The notes below the pieces were generated by a model. That model ran no database searches and was not told the DNA's origin. It saw only the letters and a list, made by a program, of their open reading frames with translations. From positions 62,001 to 126,000 of the forward strand of contig DASXUY010000042.1 of NCBI GenBank assembly GCA_036504535.1: a stretch of DNA of 64,000 nucleotides, read 5' to 3'. Positions 41,203 to 49,832 of this stretch are shown piece after piece; positions within the stretch are counted from its first letter, which is position 1, and each line of letters starts with the position of its first letter. Source of the stretch: JARLGU01 sp036504535 (GTDB lineage Bacteria; Armatimonadota; Armatimonadia; Armatimonadales; Capsulimonadaceae). The position numbers and the translations under genes were made by a program.

Positions 41203-42296
41203 CTCCCAACGAAATCAGCCACCTCAGGCTGGCAAACCAGCGTATCGTCAACCCCGATGCCGCGACCGCACGCGATGTCGTCGCGCGTCTGGGGGCGATG
41301 CAGGCGCAGGATTATGGCGGGATGCTGTGGAGTGTGGGGCTTCGGCTGCCGGGTTCTACCGAGGTGTCGGTTGAGGCGGCGGTGGCGGAACGTTCGATTG
41401 TGCGGACGTGGATGATGCGGGGGACAATCCACCTAGTCGCGGCGGAAGACTTGCATTGGATGCTCGATCTACTTGGGCCGCGTGTGATTGCCAGCACGGC
41501 CAAGCGGCACGAACAGCTCGAACTCGACAGCGGCACCTACGCCAAATGCGAAAAGGCAGCGGTGGGCGCATTGCAAGGCGGGGCGCACTTGACCCGCGAG
41601 GAGTTACTTGGTGCAATAGCGGGGGTGGGGGTTACTGTTGATGGGCCACGCAGCTATCACATTCCGTGGATATTGGCGTACCGTGGCGTCATCTGCTTTG
41701 GCGCGCGCCGGGGCAAGCAGCAGGCGTTCACGCTCCTGTCCGAGTGGGTTGCTGACGCTAAGCCTCGGGACCGTGAGGAGGCTCTGGCGGAGTTAGCCAA
41801 GCGTTACTTTGTCAGCCACGGCCCGGCGACGCTGAAGGATTTCGCGTGGTGGTCAAGCCTTCCGATGGCCGACGCTCGCGCGGCGCTCGAATATGCCAGC
41901 GGGGGGCTGGTCAAGGAGACGGTGGACGGCAAAACGTACTGGCTCTCCGCCAACACTCCTTCGGCGGCGAAGGAAGCACCGCTTGTCCATCTGCTGCCCG
42001 GTTTCGACGAGTACATGCTGGGCTACCAGGATCGCAGCCCTGCGTTGCCAGCCGAGCACGCGGCGAAGATTGTCCCAGGCGGTAACGGCATCTTCTTGCC
42101 GACTATTGTCAGCGCGGGGCGTGTCGTTGGGACGTGGAAGCGTACTGTGACAAAGACCAAGGTAACGGTTACACCTGTCCCGTTCACCAAACTCGCCGCC
42201 ACCGAATTGAAAGCTATCACAAAAGCATCTGAGCGCTATGGATCTTATCTGTCACTTGCGGCGGCACTTACCCCACCAAATACCGCGAAATCGTAA
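41199..42296 (+). CDS. AlkZ/YcaQ-like winged-helix DNA glycosylase family protein
   Basis: 365 residues of the winged-helix family to which the interstrand-crosslink glycosylases AlkZ and YcaQ (AlkX) belong. The family catalytic Gln-x-Gln is present as Gln35-Ala-Gln37 in AMQAQDYGG. Other conserved blocks are RTWMMRGTIHLV, HIPWILAYRGVICFG, DFAWWSSL, LLPGFDEYMLGYQDR and GTWKRT. Length is normal for the AlkZ-like subgroup. It would act on chromosomal DNA carrying bulky alkyl or crosslink damage; the exact substrate is not predictable. Coupled to the PaiB-like gene by an ATGA overlap, an arrangement with no obvious functional logic. Confidence 0.82.
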   Translation: MTPNEISHLRLANQRIVNPDAATARDVVARLGAMQAQDYGGMLWSVGLRLPGSTEVSVEAAVAERSIVRTWMMRGTIHLVAAEDLHWMLDLLGPRVIASTAKRHEQLELDSGTYAKCEKAAVGALQGGAHLTREELLGAIAGVGVTVDGPRSYHIPWILAYRGVICFGARRGKQQAFTLLSEWVADAKPRDREEALAELAKRYFVSHGPATLKDFAWWSSLPMADARAALEYASGGLVKETVDGKTYWLSANTPSAAKEAPLVHLLPGFDEYMLGYQDRSPALPAEHAAKIVPGGNGIFLPTIVSAGRVVGTWKRTVTKTKVTVTPVPFTKLAATELKAITKASERYGSYLSLAAALTPPNTAKS

Positions 42297-42426
42297 CTAC
42301 TTAGGTAGATCTGCGATGACTAGCGCAAGGCTTCATCCGAATGCTGAACGAGTGCGTGGCGGTTTGCAGTTACAGCCGCTACGCGCGCGGAATTTCCGCG
42401 CCCCCGGCATTACGTTGTTGTTTTCA

Positions 42427-42547
42427 TGTCTGAGTCTCAAACTGGAAGTCAAATTCCTCCAGGTCGCCCTTTAGGAAGCCTCTCGAAGACTCGGGCTGAG
42501 GCGCTCCCTTCCGGAAGCAAGATGACTTCCAGTTCGAGCCTCAGACA
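42427..42547. repeat. Long hairpin: 25-base imperfect inverted repeat
   Basis: 42427-42451 (TGTCTGAG...GGAAGTCA) and 42523-42547 are complementary at 23 of 25 positions. The 71-base loop contains further pairing (GCCTC with GAGGC, GGAAG with CTTCC). It lies between convergent genes, so it could act as a bidirectional transcription barrier. Its right arm is also the start of repeat family 5. Confidence 0.75.
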
Positions 42548-42595
42548 CCGGGTTCTTGGCGGGAAGAGGACAGGCAGGTCTGGCGGACCTGCCTG
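42522..42595. repeat. Dispersed repeat family 5, copy b
   Basis: Copy of 13001-13080: ATGACTTCC, GTTCGAG, CAGACACCGGGTTCTT, then a perfect 10-bp hairpin CAGGCAGGTC (42571-42580) with GACCTGCCTG (42586-42595) in place of the 8-bp stem of copy a. Confidence 0.7.
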
Positions 42596-42618
42596 AGTAG
42601 CTATCCTAAATCTTCCTC

Positions 42619-43695
42619 CTACCGAACCGACGACGCTCTCACGGCGAGTTCGGCTACGAGGCGTTCGTGGGTGCGGGGGGCGTTTCGGTCGGCGAGGCGG
42701 GCGAGCATGAGGCGCCATGCGGCGGCGCACATCTGGTCGACGGGCTGAACGATGGTCGAGAGCGCTGGTTCGAGGTACTCACACTCTTCGTTACCGTCGC
42801 AGCCGACTAGGATCACATCCTGGGGTAGGCGGTAGCCCATCTTGCGCAGGCTGTGGTGTGCGCTGATCGCGGTATCGTCGTCGTAGCAGAACAGCGCATC
42901 GGGGCAGCCATGGGCGGCGATATATTCACGCAACGCTTCAACCATTGCGGTTCGGCCACCGGCGCGCGCGGAGATGAACTCCGGAGCCATGCCTGCGGCG
43001 CGGACGGCACGGACATAGGCGACGGGGCGCGGATCTCCTTCGCCGCGCTCGGCACGGGCCGCTATGGTCTGAGCTTCTTCGTGATTGTCAAAACCGAAGA
43101 AGGCAAATCGTTTGGGGTGCGAAGCTAAGATATGCGCCATCGCGGCTTCGGACGATGTGGTGATGTCCACCTCCACGCAGTCGATGTGCGGTATATCGTA
43201 GATGCCCATAGCGACTATGGGCTTCGCAAATGGGGCAAGCTGCTCGATATACGGCAGAAATGTGCGCGGGAGGTCGGCCAGAATGACGCCGTCGTTCGGG
43301 TGATTGAGTATTGAATGTAGGTCGGGTAGCACATTGTCCTGGCTGATGTGCCCGACAGTGCTTGCGATCATGTGGTAGCCGTTGGCGTTCGTGTGGCGCT
43401 CGACTGCCTGAAGAACCCTTGCGTAAAAGGGTCCGATGACGTTGTAGAACGCTACCGTGACAGCGTTTGTTCGCCCCGAGACTAGGGCTTTCGCGACGGC
43501 GTTCGGCGTGTACCCCACTTCGGCTGCCGCTCTTCGCACACGGTCGCGTGTCACTTCGGGGATGGGTAGATCGTACCGGTTTGCGAGCACGAACGTCACC
43601 GTGGCTGTCGAAACTCCTGCCAGCTTCGCGACATCAGCCCGCGTCGGCCGTCTGTTTCCGCTTTTTTCGTCTACTTTGCCATTTTGAGCAGTCAC
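42619..43695 (-). CDS. LacI-family transcription repressor
   Basis: 358 residues, GTG start at 43695 with GAGGA about ten bases upstream. Helix-turn-helix TRADVAKLAGVSTATVTFVL, then the LacI sensor (NAVAKALVSGRTNAVTVAFY, IASTVGHISQDNVLPDLHS, AFFGFDNHEEAQ, CYDDDTAISAHHSLRKMGYR, ILVGCDGNEECEYLEPALST). The basic spacer before the helix-turn-helix (KSGNRRPTR) is a little longer than usual. Its targets are unknown; no sugar gene lies next to it, but the GH-A hydrolase is 2 kb away. A palindrome at 43721 upstream is a candidate own operator. Confidence 0.92.
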   Translation of the reverse strand: MTAQNGKVDEKSGNRRPTRADVAKLAGVSTATVTFVLANRYDLPIPEVTRDRVRRAAAEVGYTPNAVAKALVSGRTNAVTVAFYNVIGPFYARVLQAVERHTNANGYHMIASTVGHISQDNVLPDLHSILNHPNDGVILADLPRTFLPYIEQLAPFAKPIVAMGIYDIPHIDCVEVDITTSSEAAMAHILASHPKRFAFFGFDNHEEAQTIAARAERGEGDPRPVAYVRAVRAAGMAPEFISARAGGRTAMVEALREYIAAHGCPDALFCYDDDTAISAHHSLRKMGYRLPQDVILVGCDGNEECEYLEPALSTIVQPVDQMCAAAWRLMLARLADRNAPRTHERLVAELAVRASSVR

Positions 43696-43720
43696 CGGTT
43701 CATTTCCTCGCGTAAATAGT

Positions 43721-43731
43721 GTACCCGGTAC
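43721..43731. promoter_or_regulatory. Possible operator upstream of the LacI gene
   Basis: GTACCCGGTAC, an 11-base palindrome with one central base, 25 bases upstream of the GTG start. TACACTATT-type sequence overlaps it on the minus strand as a weak -10 region. Confidence 0.45.
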
Positions 43732-43843
43732 GCGATAGTGGGGGGAAAGTGGGATATTAGTGGTTTGCGGGCAATGTGCGATTGATCAAGGGATACGTGG
43801 GTATTACGACGGTGCCGCTAGTGGTGTATGGGTCGAAAGGCCA

Positions 43844-43905
43844 CCACGCACTGAAGTACATGGCCAGTTATTGCAGATAGGGTCTCCGACCCATGGGACG
43901 GTGGA
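43844..43905. repeat. Multi-hairpin repeat family 1, copy c (short form)
   Basis: CCACG (43844-43848), CACTGAAGTA, CATGG (43859-43863, one mismatch in the stem), then GGGTC-TCC-GACCC (43880-43892). Nearly identical in layout to 12876-12936. It lies just after the phosphatase gene. Confidence 0.8.
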
Positions 43906-43910
43906 TTCGC

Positions 43911-44612
43911 CTACTCCCCGGCGCGTCCGGTGACCGCTACTAGTTCGCGTTCGGGCCAGCGGAGGGCGGTGAGGGTGCCGGTGATGTAGACGCCGCTGTC
44001 GATGTTGGCGGAGTTTGGGCGGAGCTCGATTTCGTCCTGGGGCGTGTGGCCGTAGGCGATGAAGGCGTCGCCGGTGTATGTGAGCGCCCAGTCTCGACGC
44101 AGTGTTTTGCCGTCGGCGCGCTTGCCGATCTTTTCACCGTTGAGGATAAACTTGCGGTCATCCAGCGATAGGGCGCGTTCGAGCATGGGCTGCTCAATTC
44201 CGGCGTGGGCGACGATCAATCGGCCTTCATCGAGATGGAGGACGAGGGGGAGCATCACGAAGAAGCGGATCAGGTCGCGTCGCAGTTCGGCGGAGTTTGG
44301 CGCGTTTTCGATCTCGGCCATGGTGACCTCAATTCCGCCCTTGCGCGGGATTTCGCCGCCTTTGAGCCACTTTAGCAGCGCATCGTCGTGGTTGCCGAGG
44401 ACCGCAAGAGCGCGTCCATCGAGGACCGCATCGCGGACGGCGAGGATGGACGCGAGGTTGGCTGGTCCCCGGTCAGCGAAGTCGCCAACGAACACCAAGC
44501 GTCGGTGAGCGGGTGGGGTGAGCGGCGTATCGTAGCCAAGCATCTTGCACAGAGCGCGCAATTGGGGGAGATGTCCGTGAACGTCGCCAATAATGTCGTA
44601 GCCAGTAATCAT
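43911..44612 (-). CDS. Calcineurin-like metallophosphatase (PPP/ApaH-like)
   Basis: 233 residues with the full set of metallophosphoesterase motifs in order: GDVHGH (residues 9-14), GDFADRGP (about 43-50), GNHDD (about 73-77), HAG (about 135-137) and YGHTP near 187. These supply the ligands for two metal ions. The layout matches bacterial serine/threonine phosphatases and ApaH-type diadenosine tetraphosphatases; the short length favours a PrpA-like phosphatase. Cytosolic. It is a single gene with a weak Shine-Dalgarno and is divergent from the acyl-CoA synthetase gene. Confidence 0.9.
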   Translation of the reverse strand: MITGYDIIGDVHGHLPQLRALCKMLGYDTPLTPPAHRRLVFVGDFADRGPANLASILAVRDAVLDGRALAVLGNHDDALLKWLKGGEIPRKGGIEVTMAEIENAPNSAELRRDLIRFFVMLPLVLHLDEGRLIVAHAGIEQPMLERALSLDDRKFILNGEKIGKRADGKTLRRDWALTYTGDAFIAYGHTPQDEIELRPNSANIDSGVYITGTLTALRWPERELVAVTGRAGE

Positions 44613-44661
44613 CGTTGCAAATGATACCCGTAACGCGGCTTATCGTTCCCTGAGTTTTTAA

Positions 44662-44676
44662 CCAGCGTGACGCTGG
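44662..44676. repeat. CCAG-type small hairpin
   Basis: CCAGCG-TGA-CGCTGG, perfect 6-bp stem, between divergent genes. Same style as the CCAGGC hairpins at 50103 and 50407. Confidence 0.45.
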
Positions 44677-44874
44677 CCCCACGTCCCGTCTACGACTGCT
44701 CGGTTTGGCCCAGGTGATGTGCCGCGGCATATGGGCGGTGTCGTTACCCCGCCGAATAATTTACAGCAAATCGTAAGCTCCGAAGATTGTCTTGCGGGTT
44801 GTTAATTACGCCATTTAGCGGTTTTCTCGAAAATGGCCTTCCGGTACAATCAACGCGTGGAAGGAAATTTTAGA

Positions 44875-47019
44875 ATGACCCCCAGAGATTTAAAAACACT
44901 ATTTGCACCGAAGTCTATCGCGGTTGTCGGCGCCACGGAGCGTCCGGGCAGCGTCGGCGAAAGCATTTTCCGTAACTTGTTGTACAACGGCTTTCAAGGC
45001 GTTGTCTACCCGATCAATTTCCGCGCTAAGCACGTGATGGGCGTTCACGCTTATCCGTCGCTTACAGCGCTCGGTGAGGCCGTCGATCTTGCGATCATGT
45101 GCGTGCCGCCGCCAGCCGTCATGTCTGCTCTCGAAGAGTGCGGCAAACTCGGTATCAAGAACGTTAGCGTCATCACTGCAGGTTTCAAGGAAATCGGCGG
45201 CGAAGGCGTTGAACTTGAGAACCAGCTGAAGGCGCTTGCCAAGAAGTATGACATCAACCTGATGGGACCGAACTGCTTGGGCCACATCAACACCGATCCT
45301 ACGGTGAAGATGAACGCTTCGTTCTCTCGCCGAACCCCCGATCAGGGTAACCTTGGATTTATCTCGCAGAGCGGCGCTCTTTGCGGCGCGGTTCTCGACT
45401 ATGCAGCTGCCAAGAAGATCGGCTTCTCGAAGTTTATCTCGTTCGGTAACAAGGCCGATGTTAACGAGTTTGACCTTCTCAACTACCTTTCCGAAGACCC
45501 GGCAACCGACGTCATTATCATGTACCTGGAAGATCTGATCCAGGGACGTGCGTTTGTTGACCTGGCCCGTGAGATCACTGGCGAGCGAGCCACTCGCAAG
45601 CCGATCCTCGCGATCAAGACAGGTCGCACCGCACAGGGCGCCGCCGCTGCAGCCAGCCACACCGGCTCCCTCGCAGGCAGCGACGAAGTCTACGATGCTC
45701 TGTTCAAGCAGGCCGGCGTGCTCCGCGTCGACACTGTCGAAGACCTCTTTGACTTTGCGACCGCATTCGCCAGCCAGCCGATCCCTAAGGGCAACCGAGT
45801 TTGTATCCTAACCAACGCTGGCGGTCCTGGAATCATGACCACCGACGCTTGCGTCCGACACGATCTTGTCGTACCGCGCCTTACCCCGGAAACGGTCGCC
45901 GCGCTTCAGGAAGCTCTGCCGTCCTGCGCCAGCACCAACAACCCGGTTGACGTGATCGGTGACGCTCGTGCAGACCGCTACAAGGCTGCTCTCGATGTCA
46001 TCCTCAAGGATCCAAACATCGATAGCGTGATCGTTCTTGTGACGCCGCAGAACATGACCGAAGTGGTCGAGACGGCCGAAGAAGTCGCTGCTGCGGTTAA
46101 GACGCAGCAGGGCATCGAAAACCCGAAGACCATCGTCGCCGTGTTCATGGGCTCCGTAGATATGCAGCTTGGCGCCGACATCCTGAACGACAACTGCGTT
46201 CCGGTCTACCAGTTCCCTGAGTCTGCCGTTCGATCGCTGAGCCAGATGGTCAAGTATGAAGATTGGCTTCTTCGCCCGCGCACCGAAGTCAAGAAGTTCG
46301 AAGTTGACAAGACCAAAGCTCAGAAGATCATCGACAGCGTACTCGCCGACGGCCGCACACAGCTGCCCGAAATCGAGTCGCTTGAGTTGCTCAAGTCGTA
46401 CGGCTTCCCGGTTCCCGCTTTCGCCCACGCTCCGACACCCGAACAGGCTGTCGATGCTGCCGAAACGCTGGGTTACCCGGTGGTGCTCAAGATCTCCTCG
46501 CCTGACATCCTGCACAAGACCGATGTCGGCGGCGTTAAGCTCAACCTTCGCGACGCAGCGTCCGTCAAGGCCGCCGCAACCGAGATCCTTGAGACGTCAG
46601 CCCGACTTCGACCCAACGCCCGTATCTGGGGCGTGACTGTCGAGCCGATGTCCAAGCCTGGCCGCGAAGTCATTCTCGGTATGACGCGCGACGAGCGGTT
46701 CGGCCCGGTTGTGATGTTCGGGTTGGGCGGTGTTTACACCGAACTGCTGAAGGACGTTTCATTCCGCCTCGCGCCAATCCGCGAACTCGGAGCTCAGCGA
46801 ATGATCGAGTCCTTGAAGACGAAAGCGCTCTTCGACTCGTTCCGCGGATCTGAACCGGCTGACAAAGAGGCCATCTACGATGCCATTGAGCGGCTATCGC
46901 AGCTCGTAATCGACTTCCCGCAAATCAAGGAGATGGACATCAACCCGATGCTTGTCTACTCGGAAGGCCAAGGAGCGGCAATCGTCGACGCGCGTATCAT
47001 TCTCGAAGACGCCAAGTAG
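44875..47019 (+). CDS. Acetate/acyl-CoA ligase, ADP-forming (fused alpha-beta)
   Basis: 714 residues from the ATG at 44875 (MTPRDLKTLF) with AAGGA upstream; a start 42 bases earlier is possible. NDP-forming acyl-CoA synthetase: residues 1-460 are the CoA-binding and ligase-like alpha part (SIAVVGATERPGSVGESIF, LMGPNCLGHINTDP, FISQSGALCGAVLDY, and ASHTGSLAGSDEVYDALF with the phosphorylated histidine). Residues about 490-714 are the ATP-grasp beta part (LLKSYGFPVPA, YPVVLKISSPDILHKTDVGGV, EMDINPMLV). Converts acyl-CoA, ADP and phosphate to acid, CoA and ATP, or the reverse. There is no GNAT domain, so it is not a Pat-type acetyltransferase. Codon use is rich in translationally favoured codons, suggesting high expression. 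Confidence 0.93.
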   Translation: MTPRDLKTLFAPKSIAVVGATERPGSVGESIFRNLLYNGFQGVVYPINFRAKHVMGVHAYPSLTALGEAVDLAIMCVPPPAVMSALEECGKLGIKNVSVITAGFKEIGGEGVELENQLKALAKKYDINLMGPNCLGHINTDPTVKMNASFSRRTPDQGNLGFISQSGALCGAVLDYAAAKKIGFSKFISFGNKADVNEFDLLNYLSEDPATDVIIMYLEDLIQGRAFVDLAREITGERATRKPILAIKTGRTAQGAAAAASHTGSLAGSDEVYDALFKQAGVLRVDTVEDLFDFATAFASQPIPKGNRVCILTNAGGPGIMTTDACVRHDLVVPRLTPETVAALQEALPSCASTNNPVDVIGDARADRYKAALDVILKDPNIDSVIVLVTPQNMTEVVETAEEVAAAVKTQQGIENPKTIVAVFMGSVDMQLGADILNDNCVPVYQFPESAVRSLSQMVKYEDWLLRPRTEVKKFEVDKTKAQKIIDSVLADGRTQLPEIESLELLKSYGFPVPAFAHAPTPEQAVDAAETLGYPVVLKISSPDILHKTDVGGVKLNLRDAASVKAAATEILETSARLRPNARIWGVTVEPMSKPGREVILGMTRDERFGPVVMFGLGGVYTELLKDVSFRLAPIRELGAQRMIESLKTKALFDSFRGSEPADKEAIYDAIERLSQLVIDFPQIKEMDINPMLVYSEGQGAAIVDARIILEDAK

Positions 47020-47050
47020 TCAGCGTTTCACTGAGTTATGGAAGCTATCG

Positions 47051-47087
47051 AAGGGGGCCACTTGCATACCAAGTGGCCCCCTTTTCT
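47051..47087 (+). terminator. Strong intrinsic terminator
   Basis: GGGGGCCACTTG (47053-47064) pairs with CAAGTGGCCCCC (47070-47081), extended by flanking AA and TT to 14 bp, followed by TTTTCT. The clearest rho-independent terminator in the window; it ends the acyl-CoA synthetase transcript. Confidence 0.92.
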
Positions 47088-47163
47088 ACGTCAATTGTAA
47101 TGTAACACTCAAATGCGGGCCAAGTGGTCGTGATCAATCGATAAATCTCCGTGCCATTGATGA

Positions 47164-47169
47164 TATAAT
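47164..47169 (+). promoter_or_regulatory. -10 box of the histidine kinase gene
   Basis: Perfect TATAAT. The expected start point is about 47176, that is, at the ATG at 47177, which implies a leaderless message. No clear -35 box. Confidence 0.5.
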
Positions 47170-47176
47170 GGTGGAG

Positions 47177-48835
47177 ATGGATAAATTTGCCGATAGTTGT
47201 CAACCCGGCGCGCTCGATTGCAGTGCAGGCATTGTTGCTGCTCTTCAGTCTACTTCTGGCGTAGCCGTTGTTCTCCTTGACCTCGAAAAGCGCATCGTTT
47301 CATGGAACGTTGGCGCATCCAACCATTATGGCTACCCGGCCGAGGACGTCCTCGGGCGGGAGTTTTCATTTCTCTGGCACCCCGACGAAATCGATGAGTT
47401 CAACTCTGCCTTCGACGGCGTTCTTACGGGTACGCCACTTGCCCCTGTTGAACAGCGCTTTGTTCATGCCAGCGGTCTCATTCGCAAGATGCGGGTTTTT
47501 GCCGAGTTGGTGAAAGACAACGCCGGAGCGCCGTCGCGGTTCCTTGTCATCGCGCGCGACGTGACCGACGAAGTTATCGCAATCGAAGAGCTCAACCAGC
47601 TATCCGCCGCCGAGTATTCGCGCTCCGTCGTTCTCGGTACCGCGAGCCAGGTGGCGCTTGACATTCTAGCCAGCCGCATGGGTGTAGAGGCGTTGCGCCA
47701 CATCGCTGACGCTGCTCGCACCCTCGCTGGTGCGCGGTATGCTGCCCTGGGCGTTGCCAGGCCCGATGGTAACGGCTTGCTGGAGTTCGTGACGGTTGGC
47801 CTCACTCCCGACGAGGAAGCTGTGATTGGTTCTCGCCCGCGCGGAATTGGCGTGCTGGGCCTTTTGCTCAACCGCACGGAGCCATTGCGAATCGATGACC
47901 TATCCAAGCATCCTGCCTCAAGTGGATTTCCGGCTAATCATCCGCCCATGAAGAGCTTTCTCGGCGTCCCAATCAGGCGCGGAGACCAGATTCTCGGCAG
48001 CCTTTATCTGACCGATAAGATCGGTTCGCTGGCGTTTAGCGATGCGGACGAAGATGCGGTCCAGGCTCTTGGCGCTCACGCGGCTGTTGCTATTCACAAC
48101 CTGCAGATGCTGTCCCGCCAAAAAGCGCTCGTGAGCGGACTCATCATGGCGCAGGAAGAGGAGCGGCGTGCTATTGCTTATGACCTGCACGACGGACTCA
48201 CCCAGTTCGTGATGGCATCCCACGCTCACCTCGAAACCTTCCGGCGCGCATTCGATGCGGGCGATAACGAGAAGGCGATGCGGCAGATGGACACGGGCCT
48301 GCGATACCTCAAGGAAGCGGTGATCGAGTCGCGCCGCCTGGTGAATGGTCTTCGTTCGCTTGCGTTGGATGATCTCGGTCTCGCTGGCGCCTTAGAGCAG
48401 CTTGTCACCGAGGAAAAAAATCGGGCTGAGTGGAATGACGCTGATTTAATTCATAATATAGCGGGCCGCCGATTTGATAAAGCTCTGGAGACAGCGGTTT
48501 ACCGTGTCGCACAAGAGGCGATCACTAACGCGCGCAAGCACGCACACGCCACCCGCGTTCGTGTGGTTCTCCTTCTCGGTCCCGACGCGCAGCGGGTGGG
48601 CGAGCAGTTGACGCTCGAAGTGCGCGACTGGGGCGCTGGATTTATACCAGAGCAGAAGATCGGTGAGTATAATCACCTAGGACTGCACGGCATGATCGAA
48701 CGTGTTAATTTGATGGGCGGAGCGTACGACCTGGAAAGCCGTGTCGACGAAGGCACAAGGGTACGAGCAACGTTCCCGGTGATGGAGCCGCGAAAGACTG
48801 GACCTATCGCGTCCATGGGAGAAGATGACGAATGA
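47177..48835 (+). CDS. PAS-GAF sensor histidine kinase (NarX/LiaS type)
   Basis: 552 residues from the ATG at 47177 (MDKFADSCQ); an ATG at 47168 is in frame, and the longer frame upstream overlaps the terminator. Domains: PAS (about 15-130; RIVSWNVGASNHYGYPAEDV), GAF (about 165-310; GVEALRHIADAARTLAGARYA, SFLGVPIRRGDQILGSLYLT), HisKA_3 dimerisation domain with phosphorylated His338 in AYDLHDGLTQFV, and HATPase_c (N box VYRVAQEAITNARKHAH, G box RDWGAGF and LGLHGMIERVNLMGG). No membrane segment, so it is a cytoplasmic sensor, perhaps of redox state or a small ligand. It overlaps its response regulator by four bases. Confidence 0.93.
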   Translation: MDKFADSCQPGALDCSAGIVAALQSTSGVAVVLLDLEKRIVSWNVGASNHYGYPAEDVLGREFSFLWHPDEIDEFNSAFDGVLTGTPLAPVEQRFVHASGLIRKMRVFAELVKDNAGAPSRFLVIARDVTDEVIAIEELNQLSAAEYSRSVVLGTASQVALDILASRMGVEALRHIADAARTLAGARYAALGVARPDGNGLLEFVTVGLTPDEEAVIGSRPRGIGVLGLLLNRTEPLRIDDLSKHPASSGFPANHPPMKSFLGVPIRRGDQILGSLYLTDKIGSLAFSDADEDAVQALGAHAAVAIHNLQMLSRQKALVSGLIMAQEEERRAIAYDLHDGLTQFVMASHAHLETFRRAFDAGDNEKAMRQMDTGLRYLKEAVIESRRLVNGLRSLALDDLGLAGALEQLVTEEKNRAEWNDADLIHNIAGRRFDKALETAVYRVAQEAITNARKHAHATRVRVVLLLGPDAQRVGEQLTLEVRDWGAGFIPEQKIGEYNHLGLHGMIERVNLMGGAYDLESRVDEGTRVRATFPVMEPRKTGPIASMGEDDE

Positions 48836-49539
48836 GTATCAACGAAAACAATGTCGAAGAATCCGGCGAGACCTCGCAAGTAACGGTCGTGCTTGTTGAC
48901 GACCACGCCATCTGGCGCGGCGGCGTCCGCAGCATGCTCGAAGACACGCGCTTTGAGGTGATCGGCGAGGCTTCCTCTGGCAAAGAAGCGCTCGAAGTTA
49001 TCGAAAAGCTCCGCCCGGAGATCGTTCTCCTCGACATCCGCATGGCTGGCGGTGACGGACTCGATGCTCTCCAGGCACTTAAAGTGAAGCGCCCAGAAGT
49101 TGCGGTCATCATGCTGACCACGTATGACAACCCCACTTATATGGCCCGCGCCGTGGCTGGCGGCGCAGCGGGATACTTACTGAAGGGCGTCACGCGCGAC
49201 GAACTTGTTGACGCGCTTGAGAAGGTGGCCACCGGCGACATGCTTCTCACGCCGCAAGACCTAGTTCATTCACTGCGTGGTATCAGCGAAAAATCTGCTG
49301 GAGCCGCCGACCTTATCGAACCTCTCACCGAGCGCGAGCATGAAGTCCTACGCCTTGTGGCGACGGGCCTTTCGAATCGGGACATCGGCGCTGTCCTCTT
49401 TATCGCCGAAAGCACCGTGAAGACGCACGTTGAGCACATTATCGGCAAGCTAGGGGTTTCCGACCGCGTGCAGGCTGCCGTCTGGGCTGCGCGGCACGGT
49501 TTGAGCAGCGGGGCGACCGCACACAACGTCAAGAGCTAG
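48832..49539 (+). CDS. NarL/LuxR-type response regulator
   Basis: 235 residues. Receiver domain (about 15-135) with the acidic pair in VLVDDHA, phosphorylated Asp68 in LLDIRM, the LTTYD switch Thr and the conserved Lys in YLLKG. The C-terminal LuxR helix-turn-helix (about 167-230) reads LTEREHEVLRLVATGLSNRD and IAESTVKTHVEHIIGKL. The ATG lies in the ATGA overlap with the kinase gene, so the pair is translationally coupled and surely a cognate two-component system. Targets are unknown. Confidence 0.95.
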   Translation: MSINENNVEESGETSQVTVVLVDDHAIWRGGVRSMLEDTRFEVIGEASSGKEALEVIEKLRPEIVLLDIRMAGGDGLDALQALKVKRPEVAVIMLTTYDNPTYMARAVAGGAAGYLLKGVTRDELVDALEKVATGDMLLTPQDLVHSLRGISEKSAGAADLIEPLTEREHEVLRLVATGLSNRDIGAVLFIAESTVKTHVEHIIGKLGVSDRVQAAVWAARHGLSSGATAHNVKS

Positions 49540-49832
49540 CCAGGGTGCCGCTCACCAATGCGGCGGACGCCTAGGTTATCTTGGATTGAACTGGGGCCAA
49601 CCGCTTCACCATGAGCGTGTTGGCTCATTTCGCTCCTGTTTGTGCAACTTGAGGTCGTGTTACGCATTGACGGAGCGGTTACGGGCGGTGCCAGCAGCAA
49701 GTTGCAGCGAGCGTCGTTCATTTGGCGCATTATCTGTGAATAACTGCAAAAAGTAATCCGCCGAAGCGTGGATGGGCTTGGAGAATAGATCGCTTATAAT
49801 AAACACATCGATAATTGCGGTGTGTGAGCGGG
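49540..49832. other. Spacer before the small Cys-pair gene
   Basis: Nothing recognisable apart from a perfect TATAAT at 49795-49800, which suits a promoter for the small gene at 49833. No good -35 box is visible. Confidence 0.4.

Noticed and set aside
46952..47176. N-terminal extension of the histidine kinase
   Set aside because: This in-frame stretch overlaps the end of the acyl-CoA synthetase gene and its terminator hairpin. The TATAAT at 47164 places the transcript start at the ATG at 47177.
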